Part shown: positions 23,368 to 31,896 of the stretch, one piece after another | Layout of the letters: every line of letters begins with the position of its first letter | Numbering within the stretch: the first letter of the stretch is position 1 | Origin: Saccharopolyspora rectivirgula DSM 43747 | GTDB lineage: Bacteria; Actinomycetota; Actinomycetes; Mycobacteriales; Pseudonocardiaceae | Assembly (NCBI RefSeq): GCF_000497205.1 | Contig: NZ_AYJW01000038.1 | Span: forward strand, 1-37,669 | Direction: 5' to 3' | Length of the DNA: 37,669 nt | Notes under the pieces: model-generated | Told to the model about the DNA's origin: nothing | What the model saw: only the letters and a program-made list of their open reading frames with translations | The model's database searches: none | Program-made: the position numbers and the translations under genes

Positions 23368-24501
23368 ATGAGTTCCCCTCTGTTGCAACAGCCCGGTGCG
23401 GTGCCAGCACCCGAGGACTCCCCGGACGCCGGGGTGCCGTGGCACTTCGGTGATCCGTTCGCCGAGCAGCGCTCCGCTACCCGCTCGGCGGTGGTGGTGG
23501 ACCGCTCGCACCGGCAGGTGATCGCGGTCCCCGGCGAGGAGCGGCTCAGCTGGTTGCACCTGGTCCTCTCCCAGCACGTGAGCGAATTGCCGGAGGGGCG
23601 GGGCACCGAGGCGCTGGTGCTGGACAGCAACGGCCACGTGGACTGCCACATGCTGGTGGCCCACCACGAGGGCGTGGTGTACCTGGACACCGACCCGGGC
23701 GCGCAGGCGACCAGCGCGCTGCCCAAGGGCGGCAAGCAGTCCCTGCTGGAGTACCTGGAGGCGATGCGCTTCTGGTCCAAGGTGGAGCCGCGGGACGCGT
23801 CCGCGGAGTTCGCGGTGCTCACCGTGGTCGGGCCGGACGCGCCCGGGCTGCTGGAGCAGTTCACCGCCGTCCCGAAGCAGCCCTACGAGGTGGTGGCGCT
23901 GCCCGGTGGGGGCTTCGCCCGCCAGGTGCCGTTCCGCTCGCTGTACACCGCGGACCTGGTGGTGCCGCGGGCATCGCTGGCGGAGTGGTGGATCAAGCTG
24001 ACCGATGCCGGCATCCGGCCGGCCGGGACGCTGGCCCACGAGGCGCTGCGGGTGGAGGCGCTGCGCCCGCGGGTGGGGTTGGACACCGACGACCGCGCCA
24101 TCCCGCACGAACTGGGCTGGATCGACGTCGCAGCGCACGTGGCCAAGGGCTGCTACCGCGGCCAGGAGACCGTGGCCAAGGTGCACAACGTCGGCAAGCC
24201 GCCGCGGCGGATGGTGCTGCTGCACCTGGACGGTTCGGTCGAGGTCCAGCCGGAGACCGGGGACCCGGTGCGGCTGGGCGAGCGGCAGGTCGGCCGGGTG
24301 GGCAGCGTGGTGCAGCACCACGAGCTCGGCCCGATCGCGTTGGCCCTGCTCAAGCGGACCGCTCCGGTGGACGCCGAGCTGATGGCCGGGGACCCGGAGC
24401 AGGACCGGGCGGTGGCGGCGGCGGTGGATCCCGACTCGGTGCCGCCGGACACCGGGGAACCGCCGGGGCGAGCTGCGATGCGGGGCCTGCGCGGGCGTTG
24501 A
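23368..24501 (+). CDS. ygfZ: YgfZ/GcvT-like folate-binding Fe-S maintenance protein
   Basis: 377-aa cytoplasmic protein of the YgfZ family, which uses folate in assembly or repair of Fe-S enzymes. The signature KGCYRGQETVAKVHN, with the conserved Cys near residue 262, is diagnostic. GcvT-like folds are visible upstream: VDRSHRQVIAVPGEERLSWL and LVLDSNGHVDCHMLV. The ATG at 23368 has TAGGAG 7 nt upstream; the same frame is open for 1.3 kb further upstream across other genes, but that is a high-GC artefact. It directly follows the Fur/Zur-type regulator, linking metal status and Fe-S upkeep. The C-terminal 25 residues are low-complexity. Confidence 0.92.
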   Translation: MSSPLLQQPGAVPAPEDSPDAGVPWHFGDPFAEQRSATRSAVVVDRSHRQVIAVPGEERLSWLHLVLSQHVSELPEGRGTEALVLDSNGHVDCHMLVAHHEGVVYLDTDPGAQATSALPKGGKQSLLEYLEAMRFWSKVEPRDASAEFAVLTVVGPDAPGLLEQFTAVPKQPYEVVALPGGGFARQVPFRSLYTADLVVPRASLAEWWIKLTDAGIRPAGTLAHEALRVEALRPRVGLDTDDRAIPHELGWIDVAAHVAKGCYRGQETVAKVHNVGKPPRRMVLLHLDGSVEVQPETGDPVRLGERQVGRVGSVVQHHELGPIALALLKRTAPVDAELMAGDPEQDRAVAAAVDPDSVPPDTGEPPGRAAMRGLRGR

Positions 24502-24732
24502 TGCGGTAATTCGCACCCGAATGGCGGACCCTATGGACATGCCCAGCGGGTATGCCTTTAGTTGCACGGCAGAGCGCGCAGGCTGCGGCAATCGGGTGAA
24601 GTACCCCGGTTGCGCAAGACCACGCCCTGGCACAACCGCCCACGCTCTCGTGGGGATCCGTAATTTCGGCAGGTGACCGCACCGCTGCCAGCACGCGTTG
24701 GCAACCCGACCTGACGACCGGAGGAAGGGCAC

Positions 24733-25290
24733 GTGATCGAAGTCCGCCCGGGCGGGCGACGCCGCATCGACAGGGTCCTGTCACCGGACTACACCAGCGG
24801 CATCGACCGCTGTGCGCTCAGCGAGGTGCGACAGCTGCGGGACGAGGCGGCCCAGGAGGAGACGGACCTCTCCTACCTGCGCCGGGTGCTGCACGCCCGG
24901 ATCGACATCGTCCGGGCCGAGCAGCGCCGCCGCCGGGAAGGGGGCTCGGCTCCCGTCGTCGACCAGCTGGCGAGCATCCTGGCCGACAACGCGGTGGGCC
25001 CGGCGACCGGCTCCGGCCGGTACCAGACGATCGAGCCGTCGCGGGCGGAAGCGCACCGCCGCCACGTCGAGGCGCTGGTCTCCGACGTGGACCTGTCGGA
25101 CGTCACCTCGTTACCGGACCAGAAGCTGGACCAGGTCCTGGCCACGTACGTCGCCGAGGAGGACTCGGTGTCCCGGTTGCGCCGCCAGGTGCAGCAGGTG
25201 GTGGACCGGCTCAACGACGAGATCGCCCGGCGCTACCGGGAAGGCGCGGCCTCGGTGGACGACCTGTTGGCCCGCGAGCGCGGTCTGTGA
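24733..25290 (+). CDS. rsiG: RsiG-like c-di-GMP-dependent anti-sigma factor
   Basis: 185-aa helical protein resembling RsiG, formerly annotated as aerial mycelium formation protein AmfC. In Streptomyces venezuelae RsiG binds c-di-GMP and holds sigma WhiG inactive until c-di-GMP falls, gating sporulation. The binding signature E-x3-S-x2-R-x3-Q-x3-D occurs twice, in two helices. Copy 2 is perfect at E143-S147-R150-Q154-D158; copy 1 is E43-S47-R50-H54-D58, with His in place of Gln. GTG 24733 has GGAGGAAGG about 4 nt upstream. WhiG is not in the window. Two c-di-GMP metabolic genes lie 20 kb upstream and 10 kb downstream. Confidence 0.85.
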   Translation: MIEVRPGGRRRIDRVLSPDYTSGIDRCALSEVRQLRDEAAQEETDLSYLRRVLHARIDIVRAEQRRRREGGSAPVVDQLASILADNAVGPATGSGRYQTIEPSRAEAHRRHVEALVSDVDLSDVTSLPDQKLDQVLATYVAEEDSVSRLRRQVQQVVDRLNDEIARRYREGAASVDDLLARERGL

Positions 25291-25297
25291 CGCCCGG

Positions 25298-25314
25298 CGG
25301 CGCGCTCCGCGCCG
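25298..25314. terminator. Hairpin between convergent rsiG and unknown gene
   Basis: CGGCGCG (25298-25304) and CGCGCCG (25308-25314) form a 7-bp stem with a CTC loop, 8 nt after the rsiG stop and 24 nt before the stop of the opposing gene. Probable bidirectional terminator without T-tract. Confidence 0.55.
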
Positions 25315-25338
25315 AACGCACCGTTCCCGCCCCGGGGG

Positions 25339-26211
25339 TCAGTTGTGGTGCTCCCGGGCGGCGAACTCGGCCCAGTAGTCGCGCAGCGCCTCGTACCGGG
25401 CCGCGACCTCCGCGGAGTCGTCCAGCTCCATCGCGTCGATGATGGCGTGCACGTCCTCGGCCGAGGAGTCCGCGTCGAGGTCGCTGTCCGACATCATCTG
25501 GGTCAGCCCGCCGTAGTCGAGCTCCACCGCCGCGTGCGAGTGGAACTGCTCCAGCCACCGGCTGAGCTCCAGCAGGAGGCGGGTGGGCCCGCTCTCCCCG
25601 ATCGAACGCTCGCACACCGCGTGCGCCCGCACCACGCGGCGCTGGGCCTCGGTCATCGTGGTGCGCCAGCACACCCGGCGCTGGCCGTCCCGCTGCAGGA
25701 CGCGCCGTTCCGCCGGATCGACGGCGGTGAACCACGGCAGGGGAACGGTCCAGGTGGAGGACAGCACGTGCACGGGAGCACCGGACAGCTCGCTGATCAC
25801 CGCTTGGGCCCGGCTCTTGGCGCGGTCCGCCGGCACCGGCAGGACCGAAGCCCGCAGCGACGGCTCTGCGGCGCCGAGGAACCCGACCAGGGCGGCGGCG
25901 GACCGGCCGCGCAGGTCCAGCGGGCACACCAGCGGCCCCGGACCGGACACGGCGTCCGGCCCGGCCGGTACTTCTGAGGGGTCGAGCACCAGCACGTCGG
26001 GGACCTCGTCCCGGTCCTCCGGCAGCAGCCTCGGCGGCAGGGCCAGCTGGTTGCGCAGCCAGACCTGCTGCTCCAGCCGGCCGGCGTCGAACAGGTCGAG
26101 CGGTTTGTCCTCCGCCGCCCTGGCCAGCTGCTCCCGCAACGGGGACGAAAACGACGACAGGGGTTCGTACACCCTCAGGTAGGCGACGAACGGCTCAGGC
26201 ACAGCGTGCAT
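25339..26211 (-). CDS. Conserved actinobacterial protein of unknown function
   Basis: 290-aa soluble protein, no domain recognised. It begins with the well-ordered MHAVPEPFVAYLRVYEPLSS. The middle part names a likely alpha/beta region (VPDVLVLDPSEVPAG, then PLVCPLDLRGRSAAALVGFL). TWTVPLPWFTAVDPAERRVL reads like a conserved loop, and the C-terminal third is acidic and helical (LTQMMSDSDLDADSSAEDVH). There are no membrane segments or signal peptide. Codon use and GC match the neighbours, so the frame is well supported. The pattern YLRVYEPL recalls actinobacterial proteins encoded next to DUF3073 genes, as here; the function is not known to me. Confidence 0.7.
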   Translation of the reverse strand: MHAVPEPFVAYLRVYEPLSSFSSPLREQLARAAEDKPLDLFDAGRLEQQVWLRNQLALPPRLLPEDRDEVPDVLVLDPSEVPAGPDAVSGPGPLVCPLDLRGRSAAALVGFLGAAEPSLRASVLPVPADRAKSRAQAVISELSGAPVHVLSSTWTVPLPWFTAVDPAERRVLQRDGQRRVCWRTTMTEAQRRVVRAHAVCERSIGESGPTRLLLELSRWLEQFHSHAAVELDYGGLTQMMSDSDLDADSSAEDVHAIIDAMELDDSAEVAARYEALRDYWAEFAAREHHN

Positions 26212-26381
26212 GTTGCCACGTCCGGGTCAGGCGGTTGTTGTTGGCTGCCGTACGGCCGAACGGGTGGCGTCCGAGGAAAGAGGGCGACATCACCCAAGAC
26301 ACGCTGACTCAGAGCCGACACCACGTCGCATAGAACGGCGTCGACACGGTACGGTAGGTACAGGAAACGTTGTCGAGATCA

Positions 26382-26412
26382 TGCGGGGCCGACTTCCCCT
26401 GTCCGCCCCGCA
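26382..26412 (+). promoter_or_regulatory. Hairpin in the DUF3073 5' leader
   Basis: TGCGGGGC (26382-26389) pairs with GCCCCGCA (26405-26412) around a 15-nt loop, ending 26 nt before the DUF3073 start. It could influence initiation or mRNA stability. The sequence just upstream (26340-26370) is AT-richer and may contain the promoter. Confidence 0.4.
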
Positions 26413-26438
26413 CACACCCTGCGCGAGGGGGTCGAGCC

Positions 26439-26627
26439 ATGGGGCGCGGCCGGGCTAAGGCCAAACAGACGAAGGTGGCCCGCGAGCTTAAGTACAACTC
26501 CCCCGCCATGGACATCGAGGCGTTGCAGCGAGAGCTGTCCGCGCAACGGTCTGGCGAGTGGTCCAACGAGGACCGTGAAGACTCGTACGACGACGGGTAC
26601 GACGACTACGACTACGACCGGCGCTGA
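26439..26627 (+). CDS. DUF3073 small acidic/basic protein
   Basis: 62-aa protein of the actinobacteria-specific DUF3073 family. The N-terminus is strongly basic (MGRGRAKAKQTKVARELKYN), the middle is helical (MDIEALQRELS) and the C-terminus is an Asp/Tyr-rich tail (DDGYDDYDYDRR). The charge asymmetry suggests nucleic-acid or ribosome contact, which is inference. ATG 26439 follows GAGGGGG at about 9 nt; the same frame upstream to 26370 overlaps the leader hairpin and is not used. A terminator follows 12 nt after the stop. Confidence 0.88.
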   Translation: MGRGRAKAKQTKVARELKYNSPAMDIEALQRELSAQRSGEWSNEDREDSYDDGYDDYDYDRR

Positions 26628-26639
26628 CGCGCACCTCCG

Positions 26640-26674
26640 CTGAGTCCCACAGCACTCCTCTGCTGTGCGCTCAG
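26640..26674 (+). terminator. Terminator of DUF3073
   Basis: CACAGCA (26648-26654) and TGCTGTG (26661-26667) form a perfect 7-bp stem, extended by outer CTGAG (26640-26644) and CTCAG (26670-26674). No T-tract follows. Confidence 0.6.
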
Positions 26675-26757
26675 TGTGGTGTGTGCGCCGGGAGTCGTCA
26701 CCCTCGACGTGCGGGTGGAGTTGACAGGTTCGCAGGTCACCACGAGACACTGAACGA

Positions 26758-26793
26758 CCGCGGGTGGTGCCACTCCGGTGGCGCCACCCGCGG
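26758..26793. terminator. Bidirectional terminator between DUF3073 and DUF4396
   Basis: CCGCGGGTGG (26758-26767) and CCACCCGCGG (26784-26793) are a perfect 10-bp stem, with a further inner TGCCAC/GTGGCG pairing that nearly closes the loop. It lies between convergent genes and should stop transcription from both sides. Confidence 0.75.
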
Positions 26794-26853
26794 TTCTCCA
26801 CTCCACCGCGCGGTGTCGCTGTCCGGCGGTGCGCTCCGCGGCCGGACGCGGCG

Positions 26854-27297
26854 TCACCGGTGCTGCACGTGGTGCACGGCGTGGTGACCTCTGCCACGTT
26901 CGATGAGCCACTTGTTCACCGGCAGGGTCACCGTGAACGCGATCGCCAGCGCGACTGCCAGTGAGCCCCAGAACAGACCGCTGGTGATCCCGGCTTCGAT
27001 CGCTCCGGGGACGACTGCCACCACCGCGTTGTCCACGAGCTCCATGACCGCGATGGACAGCGTGTCGGCGGCCAGGGCGATCCGCACCGCGCGCCGCCAG
27101 CCCAGTCCGGCGCGCAGCGCGCTGGAGGCGGTGAGCGCGTAGCCGAAGAAGAACGCCAGCGCCACGGCGAGCGCGATCGTCGCGGCGTTGGGCAGCCCGA
27201 CCGAGCTGCCGATCACCATTCCCAGCACTTCGCCGATGGCGCACCCGGTCAGGCAGTGCAGCGTCGCCGCATTGGCGACGGCCCAGGACGTCCGCAT
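26854..27297 (-). CDS. DUF4396 membrane protein
   Basis: 147-aa (or longer) integral membrane protein. The conserved family block is LHCLTGCAIGEVLGMVIG near the N-terminus, with two Cys in the first membrane helix. It is followed by three more hydrophobic segments (AATIALAVALAFFFGYALTA, AADTLSIAVMELVDNAVVAV, LFWGSLAVALAIAFTVTLPV) and a His-rich tail (GHHAVHHVQHR). Some relatives are fused to or neighbour copper/heavy-metal proteins, so metal handling is possible but unproven. The start is uncertain: ATG 27297 begins MRTSWAVANAATLH; the frame is open back to GTG 27390, 15 nt after purM. Confidence 0.75.
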   Translation of the reverse strand: MRTSWAVANAATLHCLTGCAIGEVLGMVIGSSVGLPNAATIALAVALAFFFGYALTASSALRAGLGWRRAVRIALAADTLSIAVMELVDNAVVAVVPGAIEAGITSGLFWGSLAVALAIAFTVTLPVNKWLIERGRGHHAVHHVQHR

Positions 27298-27405
27298 GTC
27301 CGGGGCGTACCCGCCCTCGGCGGAAACCACCGCCGGGGTGTTCGCAACGCCTCCCGGTCGGGGCGGCGGCCGGCGCGGTGCTCCTCGCACCGGCCGCTCA
27401 GCGGC

Positions 27406-28518
27406 TCAGAACCGCGGGTGACTGCCGCGCAGCACCACCCGGTCGTCCTCGCCCGCGCCTTCCACGTTCGGCTGCTTGGCGATCTCCCCGACGACCCACG
27501 CCGGAACGTGCCGGGCGGTGAGCACCGCCAGCGCGCGGTCCACGTCTTCGGCGGTCACCACGGCCACCATGCCGATGCCCATGTTGAAGGTGCGCTCCAT
27601 CTCCTCCTGGGCGACGCGGCCGCGCTGGGCGATCAGGCTGAACACCGGGGCCGGCGTCCAGCTGCCGCGGTCCAGCACCGCGGTCAGGCCCGGGGGGATG
27701 ACCCGCGCCAGGTTGGCCGCCAACCCGCCACCGGTGACGTGCGCGAACGTGCGCACCTCGGTTTCGGCGGCCATCGCCAAGCAGTCCTTGGCGTAGATCC
27801 GGGTCGGCTCCAGCAGCTCCTCGCCCAGGGTCCGCCCGAACTCCTCGACGTGGCCGTCCAGCGGCATCCGGGCGATGTCCAGCAGCACCCGGCGGGCCAG
27901 CGAGTAGCCGTTGGAGTGCAGCCCGGAGGACCCCATGGCGATCACCACGTCGCCCGGGCGCACCTTCTCCGGGCTGAGCATCGCCGAGGCCTCGACCACG
28001 CCCACCCCGGTGGCGGACAGGTCGTACTCGCCGGGCGCCATCAGCCCCGGGTGCTCAGCGGTCTCGCCGCCGAGCAGGGCGCAACCGGCCTGCACGCAGC
28101 CTTCCGAGATGCCCTTCACCAGGTCCGCGACCTGCTCCGGAACGACCTGACCGACGGCGATGTAGTCCTGCAGGAACAGCGGCTCGGCCCCGCAGACCAC
28201 CAGGTCGTCCACCACCATGGCCACCAGGTCGATGCCGACGGTGTCGTGCAGGTCCATGGCCTGGGCGACGGCGATCTTGGTGCCCACCCCGTCGGTCGAC
28301 GAAGCCAGCACCGGCTCCTTCCACCGGTCCAGTTTCAGCTGGAACAACCCGGCGAAGCCGCCGAGCGATCCGAGCACCTCGGGCCGGGTGGCCTGCTTCG
28401 CCCACGGGCGCATCAGCTCGACGGCCTCTTCGCCGGCCTCGATGCTCACCCCCGCGGCGGCGTAGGTGGCTTTCTCATTCCCGTTCTGATCAGACCCTGC
28501 GAGCAGGTCTTCGGACAC
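27406..28518 (-). CDS. purM: Phosphoribosylformylglycinamidine cyclo-ligase PurM
   Basis: 370-aa AIR synthetase, the fifth step of purine synthesis: FGAM + ATP to AIR. N-terminal TYAAAGVSIEAGEEAVELM and the ATP/substrate motif LASSTDGVGTKIAVAQAMDL are diagnostic, followed by GIDLVAMVVDDLVVCGAEPL, GCALLGGETAEHPGLM and GSSGLHSNGYSLARRV. The glycine-rich HVTGGGLAANLARV is in the C-domain. GTG 28518 has GGAG 6 nt upstream; GTG 28530 is an in-frame alternative without SD. It lies 100 nt after purF in the same direction, with a hairpin between. Confidence 0.95.
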   Translation of the reverse strand: MSEDLLAGSDQNGNEKATYAAAGVSIEAGEEAVELMRPWAKQATRPEVLGSLGGFAGLFQLKLDRWKEPVLASSTDGVGTKIAVAQAMDLHDTVGIDLVAMVVDDLVVCGAEPLFLQDYIAVGQVVPEQVADLVKGISEGCVQAGCALLGGETAEHPGLMAPGEYDLSATGVGVVEASAMLSPEKVRPGDVVIAMGSSGLHSNGYSLARRVLLDIARMPLDGHVEEFGRTLGEELLEPTRIYAKDCLAMAAETEVRTFAHVTGGGLAANLARVIPPGLTAVLDRGSWTPAPVFSLIAQRGRVAQEEMERTFNMGIGMVAVVTAEDVDRALAVLTARHVPAWVVGEIAKQPNVEGAGEDDRVVLRGSHPRF

Positions 28519-28594
28519 GACTAGCTCCACATCTGGTGCGTGTTTGCGATTCGCCGGAAGCGCACGTGCAGCACGGCCGCGCTACGCGTGGCAG

Positions 28595-28613
28595 GCGCCC
28601 GTCGGTCGGGCGC
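28595..28613 (-). terminator. Hairpin between purF and purM
   Basis: GCGCCCG (28595-28601) and CGGGCGC (28607-28613) form a 7-bp stem with a 5-nt loop just after the purF stop (minus strand). It may be a partial terminator or an mRNA stabiliser setting the purF/purM ratio; no T-tract follows. Confidence 0.45.
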
Positions 28614-28619
28614 GCCCGG

Positions 28620-30212
28620 TCACGGCCGGCGCAGCGCGTCCGCTGCACCGTAGCTGTTCGGCAGTTCCGGCTCCGCCGGTCCTGCCACGCCTCGTTCCTC
28701 CCCTCCTTCGAGGAGGTACTTGCCGAGCCGGGCGTCCTCGGGCAGCGGGATCGGGTAGTGGCCGTCGAAGCAGGCAGCGCACATCCGGTTGCGGGGCTGT
28801 TCGGTCGCCGTGATCAAGTTGTCCAGGGACACGTAACCCAGCGAATCGGCCCCGATGGACCGCCGCACACCGTCATTGTCCAGCCCGTTGGCGATCAGCT
28901 CAGCCCGGGAGGCGAAGTCGATCCCGTAGAAGCAGGGCCAGCGCACCGGCGGGGAAGCGATCCGCACGTGCACCTCGATGGCACCGGCTTCCCGCAGCAT
29001 GCGCACCAGGGCGCGCTGGGTGTTGCCGCGCACGATCGAGTCGTCGACCACGACCAGCCGCTTGCCGCGGATCACCTCGCGCAGCGGGTTCAGCTTCAGC
29101 CGGATGCCCAGCTGGCGGATGGTCTGGGAGGGCTGGATGAACGTGCGCCCCACGTAGGAGTTCTTCACCAGCCCCTGCCCGTAGGGGATGCCGGAGGCCT
29201 GGGCGTAGCCGATGGCGGCCGGGGTGCCCGATTCCGGCACCGGGATCACCAGGTCGGCCTCCACCGGGTGCTCCTGGGCGAGCCGGCGGCCGATCTCCAC
29301 CCGCGTCCCGTACACCGAGCGGCCCGCGATCGTGGTGTCCGGCCGGGCCAGGTAGACGTACTCGAAGATGCAGCCCTTCGGCTGGGGGTTGGCGAAGTGC
29401 TGGGAGCGCAACCCGTCGGCGTCGATCGCCAGCAGCTCGCCCGGTTCCACTTCGCGGACGAACGAAGCCCCCACGATGTCCAGGGCCGCGGTTTCGCTGG
29501 CGACCACCCAGCCGCGCTCCAGCCGGCCGAGCACCAGCGGACGCACCCCGTACGGGTCGCGCGCCGCGTAGAGGGTGTTCTCGTCGCAGAAGACCATGGA
29601 GAACGCCCCGCGCACGGTCGGGAACAGCTCCATGGCGGCCTGCTCGATGCCCTTGTCCTCGGCGTTCGCGGCGAGCAGCCCGCAGACCAGGTCCGAGTCG
29701 CTGGTGGCCCGGTCGCAGGAGCTGACCGGGGCGGAGGCGTTGGCGGCGCTTCCCGCATCAGCCCCCTCGGCGACCGCCCGCTCGAAGAGCTCGGCGGTGT
29801 TGACCAGGTTGCCGTTGTGGCCGAGCGCCAACGCTCCGGTGGCCATGGTGCGGAAGGTGGGCTGCGCGTTCTCCCAATTGCCACCGCCGGTGGTGGAGTA
29901 GCGCACGTGCCCGACGGCGATGTGCCCGCGCAGCGAGGCCAGCGTCTGCTCGTTGAACACCTGGCTGACCAGGCCGAGGTCCTTGTACACCAGCACCTGC
30001 GAGCCGTCGCCCACCGCGATGCCGGAGGCTTCCTGGCCGCGGTGCTGCAAGGCGTACAGGCCGTAGTAGGTCAGTTTGGCGACTTCTTCACCAGGCGCCC
30101 AAACCCCGAAAACACCGCATTCTTCGCGTGGGACGTCGCGTTCGACATCAGCGGCGCTGGCGGAGTCCGCCTGGATGTTGGCGTTGTCCGGTTCAAGCCG
30201 GTCGGTGACCAC
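28620..30212 (-). CDS. purF: Amidophosphoribosyltransferase PurF
   Basis: 530-aa first committed enzyme of purine synthesis: PRPP + glutamine to phosphoribosylamine. It has an N-terminal propeptide of 31 residues before the nucleophile Cys32 (ECGVFGVW), the glutaminase motifs ALQHRGQEASGIAV and GHVRYSTTGGGNWENAQP, and the PRPP loop LVVVDDSIVRGNTQ. Cys residues in GCIFEYVY, WPCFYGID and MCAACFDG fit the four [4Fe-4S] ligands of the Bacillus-type enzyme, so this is the Fe-S, propeptide-processed class. GTG 30212 has GAGGGAG 7 nt upstream. A TACACT -10-like box (minus strand, 30256-30251) lies about 40 nt before the start. Confidence 0.96.
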   Translation of the reverse strand: MVTDRLEPDNANIQADSASAADVERDVPREECGVFGVWAPGEEVAKLTYYGLYALQHRGQEASGIAVGDGSQVLVYKDLGLVSQVFNEQTLASLRGHIAVGHVRYSTTGGGNWENAQPTFRTMATGALALGHNGNLVNTAELFERAVAEGADAGSAANASAPVSSCDRATSDSDLVCGLLAANAEDKGIEQAAMELFPTVRGAFSMVFCDENTLYAARDPYGVRPLVLGRLERGWVVASETAALDIVGASFVREVEPGELLAIDADGLRSQHFANPQPKGCIFEYVYLARPDTTIAGRSVYGTRVEIGRRLAQEHPVEADLVIPVPESGTPAAIGYAQASGIPYGQGLVKNSYVGRTFIQPSQTIRQLGIRLKLNPLREVIRGKRLVVVDDSIVRGNTQRALVRMLREAGAIEVHVRIASPPVRWPCFYGIDFASRAELIANGLDNDGVRRSIGADSLGYVSLDNLITATEQPRNRMCAACFDGHYPIPLPEDARLGKYLLEGGEERGVAGPAEPELPNSYGAADALRRP

Positions 30213-30441
30213 CGAAAACTCCCTCGGGAACGGAGCCGGAGTTGCACCTCAGTGTAAGCCGGACTCCGCCTGGATTTTCCCTCGGTCGATTGAGCCTTCT
30301 CACAGCTACCACTGCTGTTCCCCCGGTTCACGCGCGTCACCGCCACGCCGCGTGCAACCGGGGAGCACGCCGCGCCACGACGGCGTTCCCGGCCGGACGA
30401 GGAGTCGAGCGGCGGGTGCGGAACGGGAAGACGGCCGCGGC

Positions 30442-30828
30442 TCATCGGGTGGGGGCGAGCAGGGGCAGCCAGTCGGACAGGTCCGCTCGGGTCCCGGAAG
30501 CGCTGACCCGGCCGTCGTCCAGTGCTTCCTGCCAGCCGGTGCGCCCGGTGGCCAGCTCCAGCCAGGTGCGCGGGTCCGTCTCCACCACGTTCGGCGGCGT
30601 ACCGCGGGTGTGCCGGGGACCTTCCACGCACTGCACCGCGGCGAACGGGGGGACCCGCACCTCCACGCTCCGCCCCGGGGCGGTCTGCGCCAACCAGCGC
30701 AGGGTGGTGCGCACCGCGGCGGCGAGTTCGGTCCGCGGCGGCTGGGGGGCGGTGCCGGACAGCCACTGCTGCACCGCCGCGACCGCACGCCGCACTTCAG
30801 CGAGGTCGACGTTCCGACGACTGGCCAC
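30442..30828 (-). CDS. Sterol-carrier-protein-like small protein
   Basis: 128-aa soluble protein matching the 'sterol carrier family protein' type that sits near purF in actinomycetes. The C-terminal half is SCP2-like: RSVEVRVPPFAAVQCVEG, NVVETDPRTWLELATG and GRVSASGTRADLSDWLPLL. The N-terminal part is a helical extension. In the SCP2/MDMPI-C type of domain this motif (TDPxTWLxLATG) binds a hydrophobic ligand; the true substrate is unknown. The start is GTG 30828. There is 229 bp without a supported gene between its stop and purF (30213-30441), which should contain the purF promoter. Confidence 0.75.
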   Translation of the reverse strand: MASRRNVDLAEVRRAVAAVQQWLSGTAPQPPRTELAAAVRTTLRWLAQTAPGRSVEVRVPPFAAVQCVEGPRHTRGTPPNVVETDPRTWLELATGRTGWQEALDDGRVSASGTRADLSDWLPLLAPTR

Positions 30829-30891
30829 GCCAAGACCGTATAGCGCTGGGCCGCCGGGGCGGCACCGTCCCCGACGGCCCGGCGGAGGCGG

Positions 30892-31701
30892 TCACAGCCA
30901 GCCCAGTTTCACCGCCTGCATGCCGGCTTGGAACCGGGTTTCCACCCCGAGCCGGGCGATCAGCTCCCGCACCCGCCGGTGCGCGGTGCGGGCGCTGAAC
31001 CCCATCAGCCGGCCGATCGTGTCGTCGGTAGCCCCGGAAGCCAGCAGCGACAGGATCCACCGCTCCTCCTCGGTGGGCTGCATGTCGCTGGCCGGTAGAT
31101 CGTGCTCAGCGGTGAACGGGGCGGCGAACCGCCACAGGTTCTCGAAGATCCGGTTGATCGCGGCCAGCATCGCGGAGTTGTGGATGACCACCGCGCTCTC
31201 CACTGTGGAGGTGCTGACCGTCAGCGGCAGCAGGGCGATCTCGTTGTCCACGATGACCAGCTTGGTCGGCGCGACGTGGATCACCCGGGCTTGCTCTCCG
31301 CGGGCCACCAACTGGGTGGTGATGTCCAGTTGGGGAGATCGGGCGGCCAGCGCGGAGCGGTCGTAGATGACCTGGTACTGGACGCCTTCGGCGAGCTTGC
31401 GGGCCTCCAGCGAGTCCAGCGGGTTGGTCGCGGCGTAAGGCGGCTTGGCGACGCCCTGCACCAGTTGCTTGGCGCCGCGCTGCAGCTCGTAGGCCATCTG
31501 GCCGACCCGCTGCGCTCCATGCACCACCTGCAGCACTCCGCCTTTGGTAGCGGTGCGTGCGGCCGCTCGCGCGACCGATGCCACCGCCGCCCGCGCTTCG
31601 ACCTGCGCCTGCACCGAACGCTGCACCGCCGGTGCGCGGGTGGTGGCTGCAACGCCGGCAGCCGGTGACTCGGACAGCTCTTCGGTGTATCCCGACAACA
31701 C
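30892..31701 (-). CDS. LuxR-type HTH transcriptional regulator (TrmB-like N-domain)
   Basis: 269-aa regulator. The C-terminal helix-turn-helix (about residues 205-265) reads PTEEERWILSLLASGATDDT, IGRLMGFSARTAHRRVRELI, ARLGVETRFQAG, typical of LuxR/GerE-like HTHs. The centre (EGVQYQVIYDRSALAARSPQ, then VARGEQARVIHVAPTKLVIV, DNEIALLPL) resembles the phospholipase-D-like sensor core of TrmB-type regulators found in streptomycetes. The first 70 residues are Ala-rich and low-complexity. GTG 31701 has AGGAGGGG 6 nt upstream; the longer frame to 31755 is therefore rejected. Targets unknown. Confidence 0.82.
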   Translation of the reverse strand: MLSGYTEELSESPAAGVAATTRAPAVQRSVQAQVEARAAVASVARAAARTATKGGVLQVVHGAQRVGQMAYELQRGAKQLVQGVAKPPYAATNPLDSLEARKLAEGVQYQVIYDRSALAARSPQLDITTQLVARGEQARVIHVAPTKLVIVDNEIALLPLTVSTSTVESAVVIHNSAMLAAINRIFENLWRFAAPFTAEHDLPASDMQPTEEERWILSLLASGATDDTIGRLMGFSARTAHRRVRELIARLGVETRFQAGMQAVKLGWL

Positions 31702-31896
31702 GGCACACCCCTCCTCACGTGCCCGGCAGCGCCTCGGTGGCAACGCCTCGAGCACTTTCCGCCCCCCTGGTCAGAAAAACTAACTGTCAGGAACGGCTGC
31801 GGATACCGGCTTGACAGGAATGCGGCTTTTCCGCTTCCCGGAATGGTCCGGCCGGAGGCTCCGGCTGACGCCCGAACGGCCTATGGGAACGCACGA

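Noticed and set aside
27256-28524. Long + strand frame opposite purM
   Set aside because: Antisense shadow; purM on the minus strand has all catalytic motifs.
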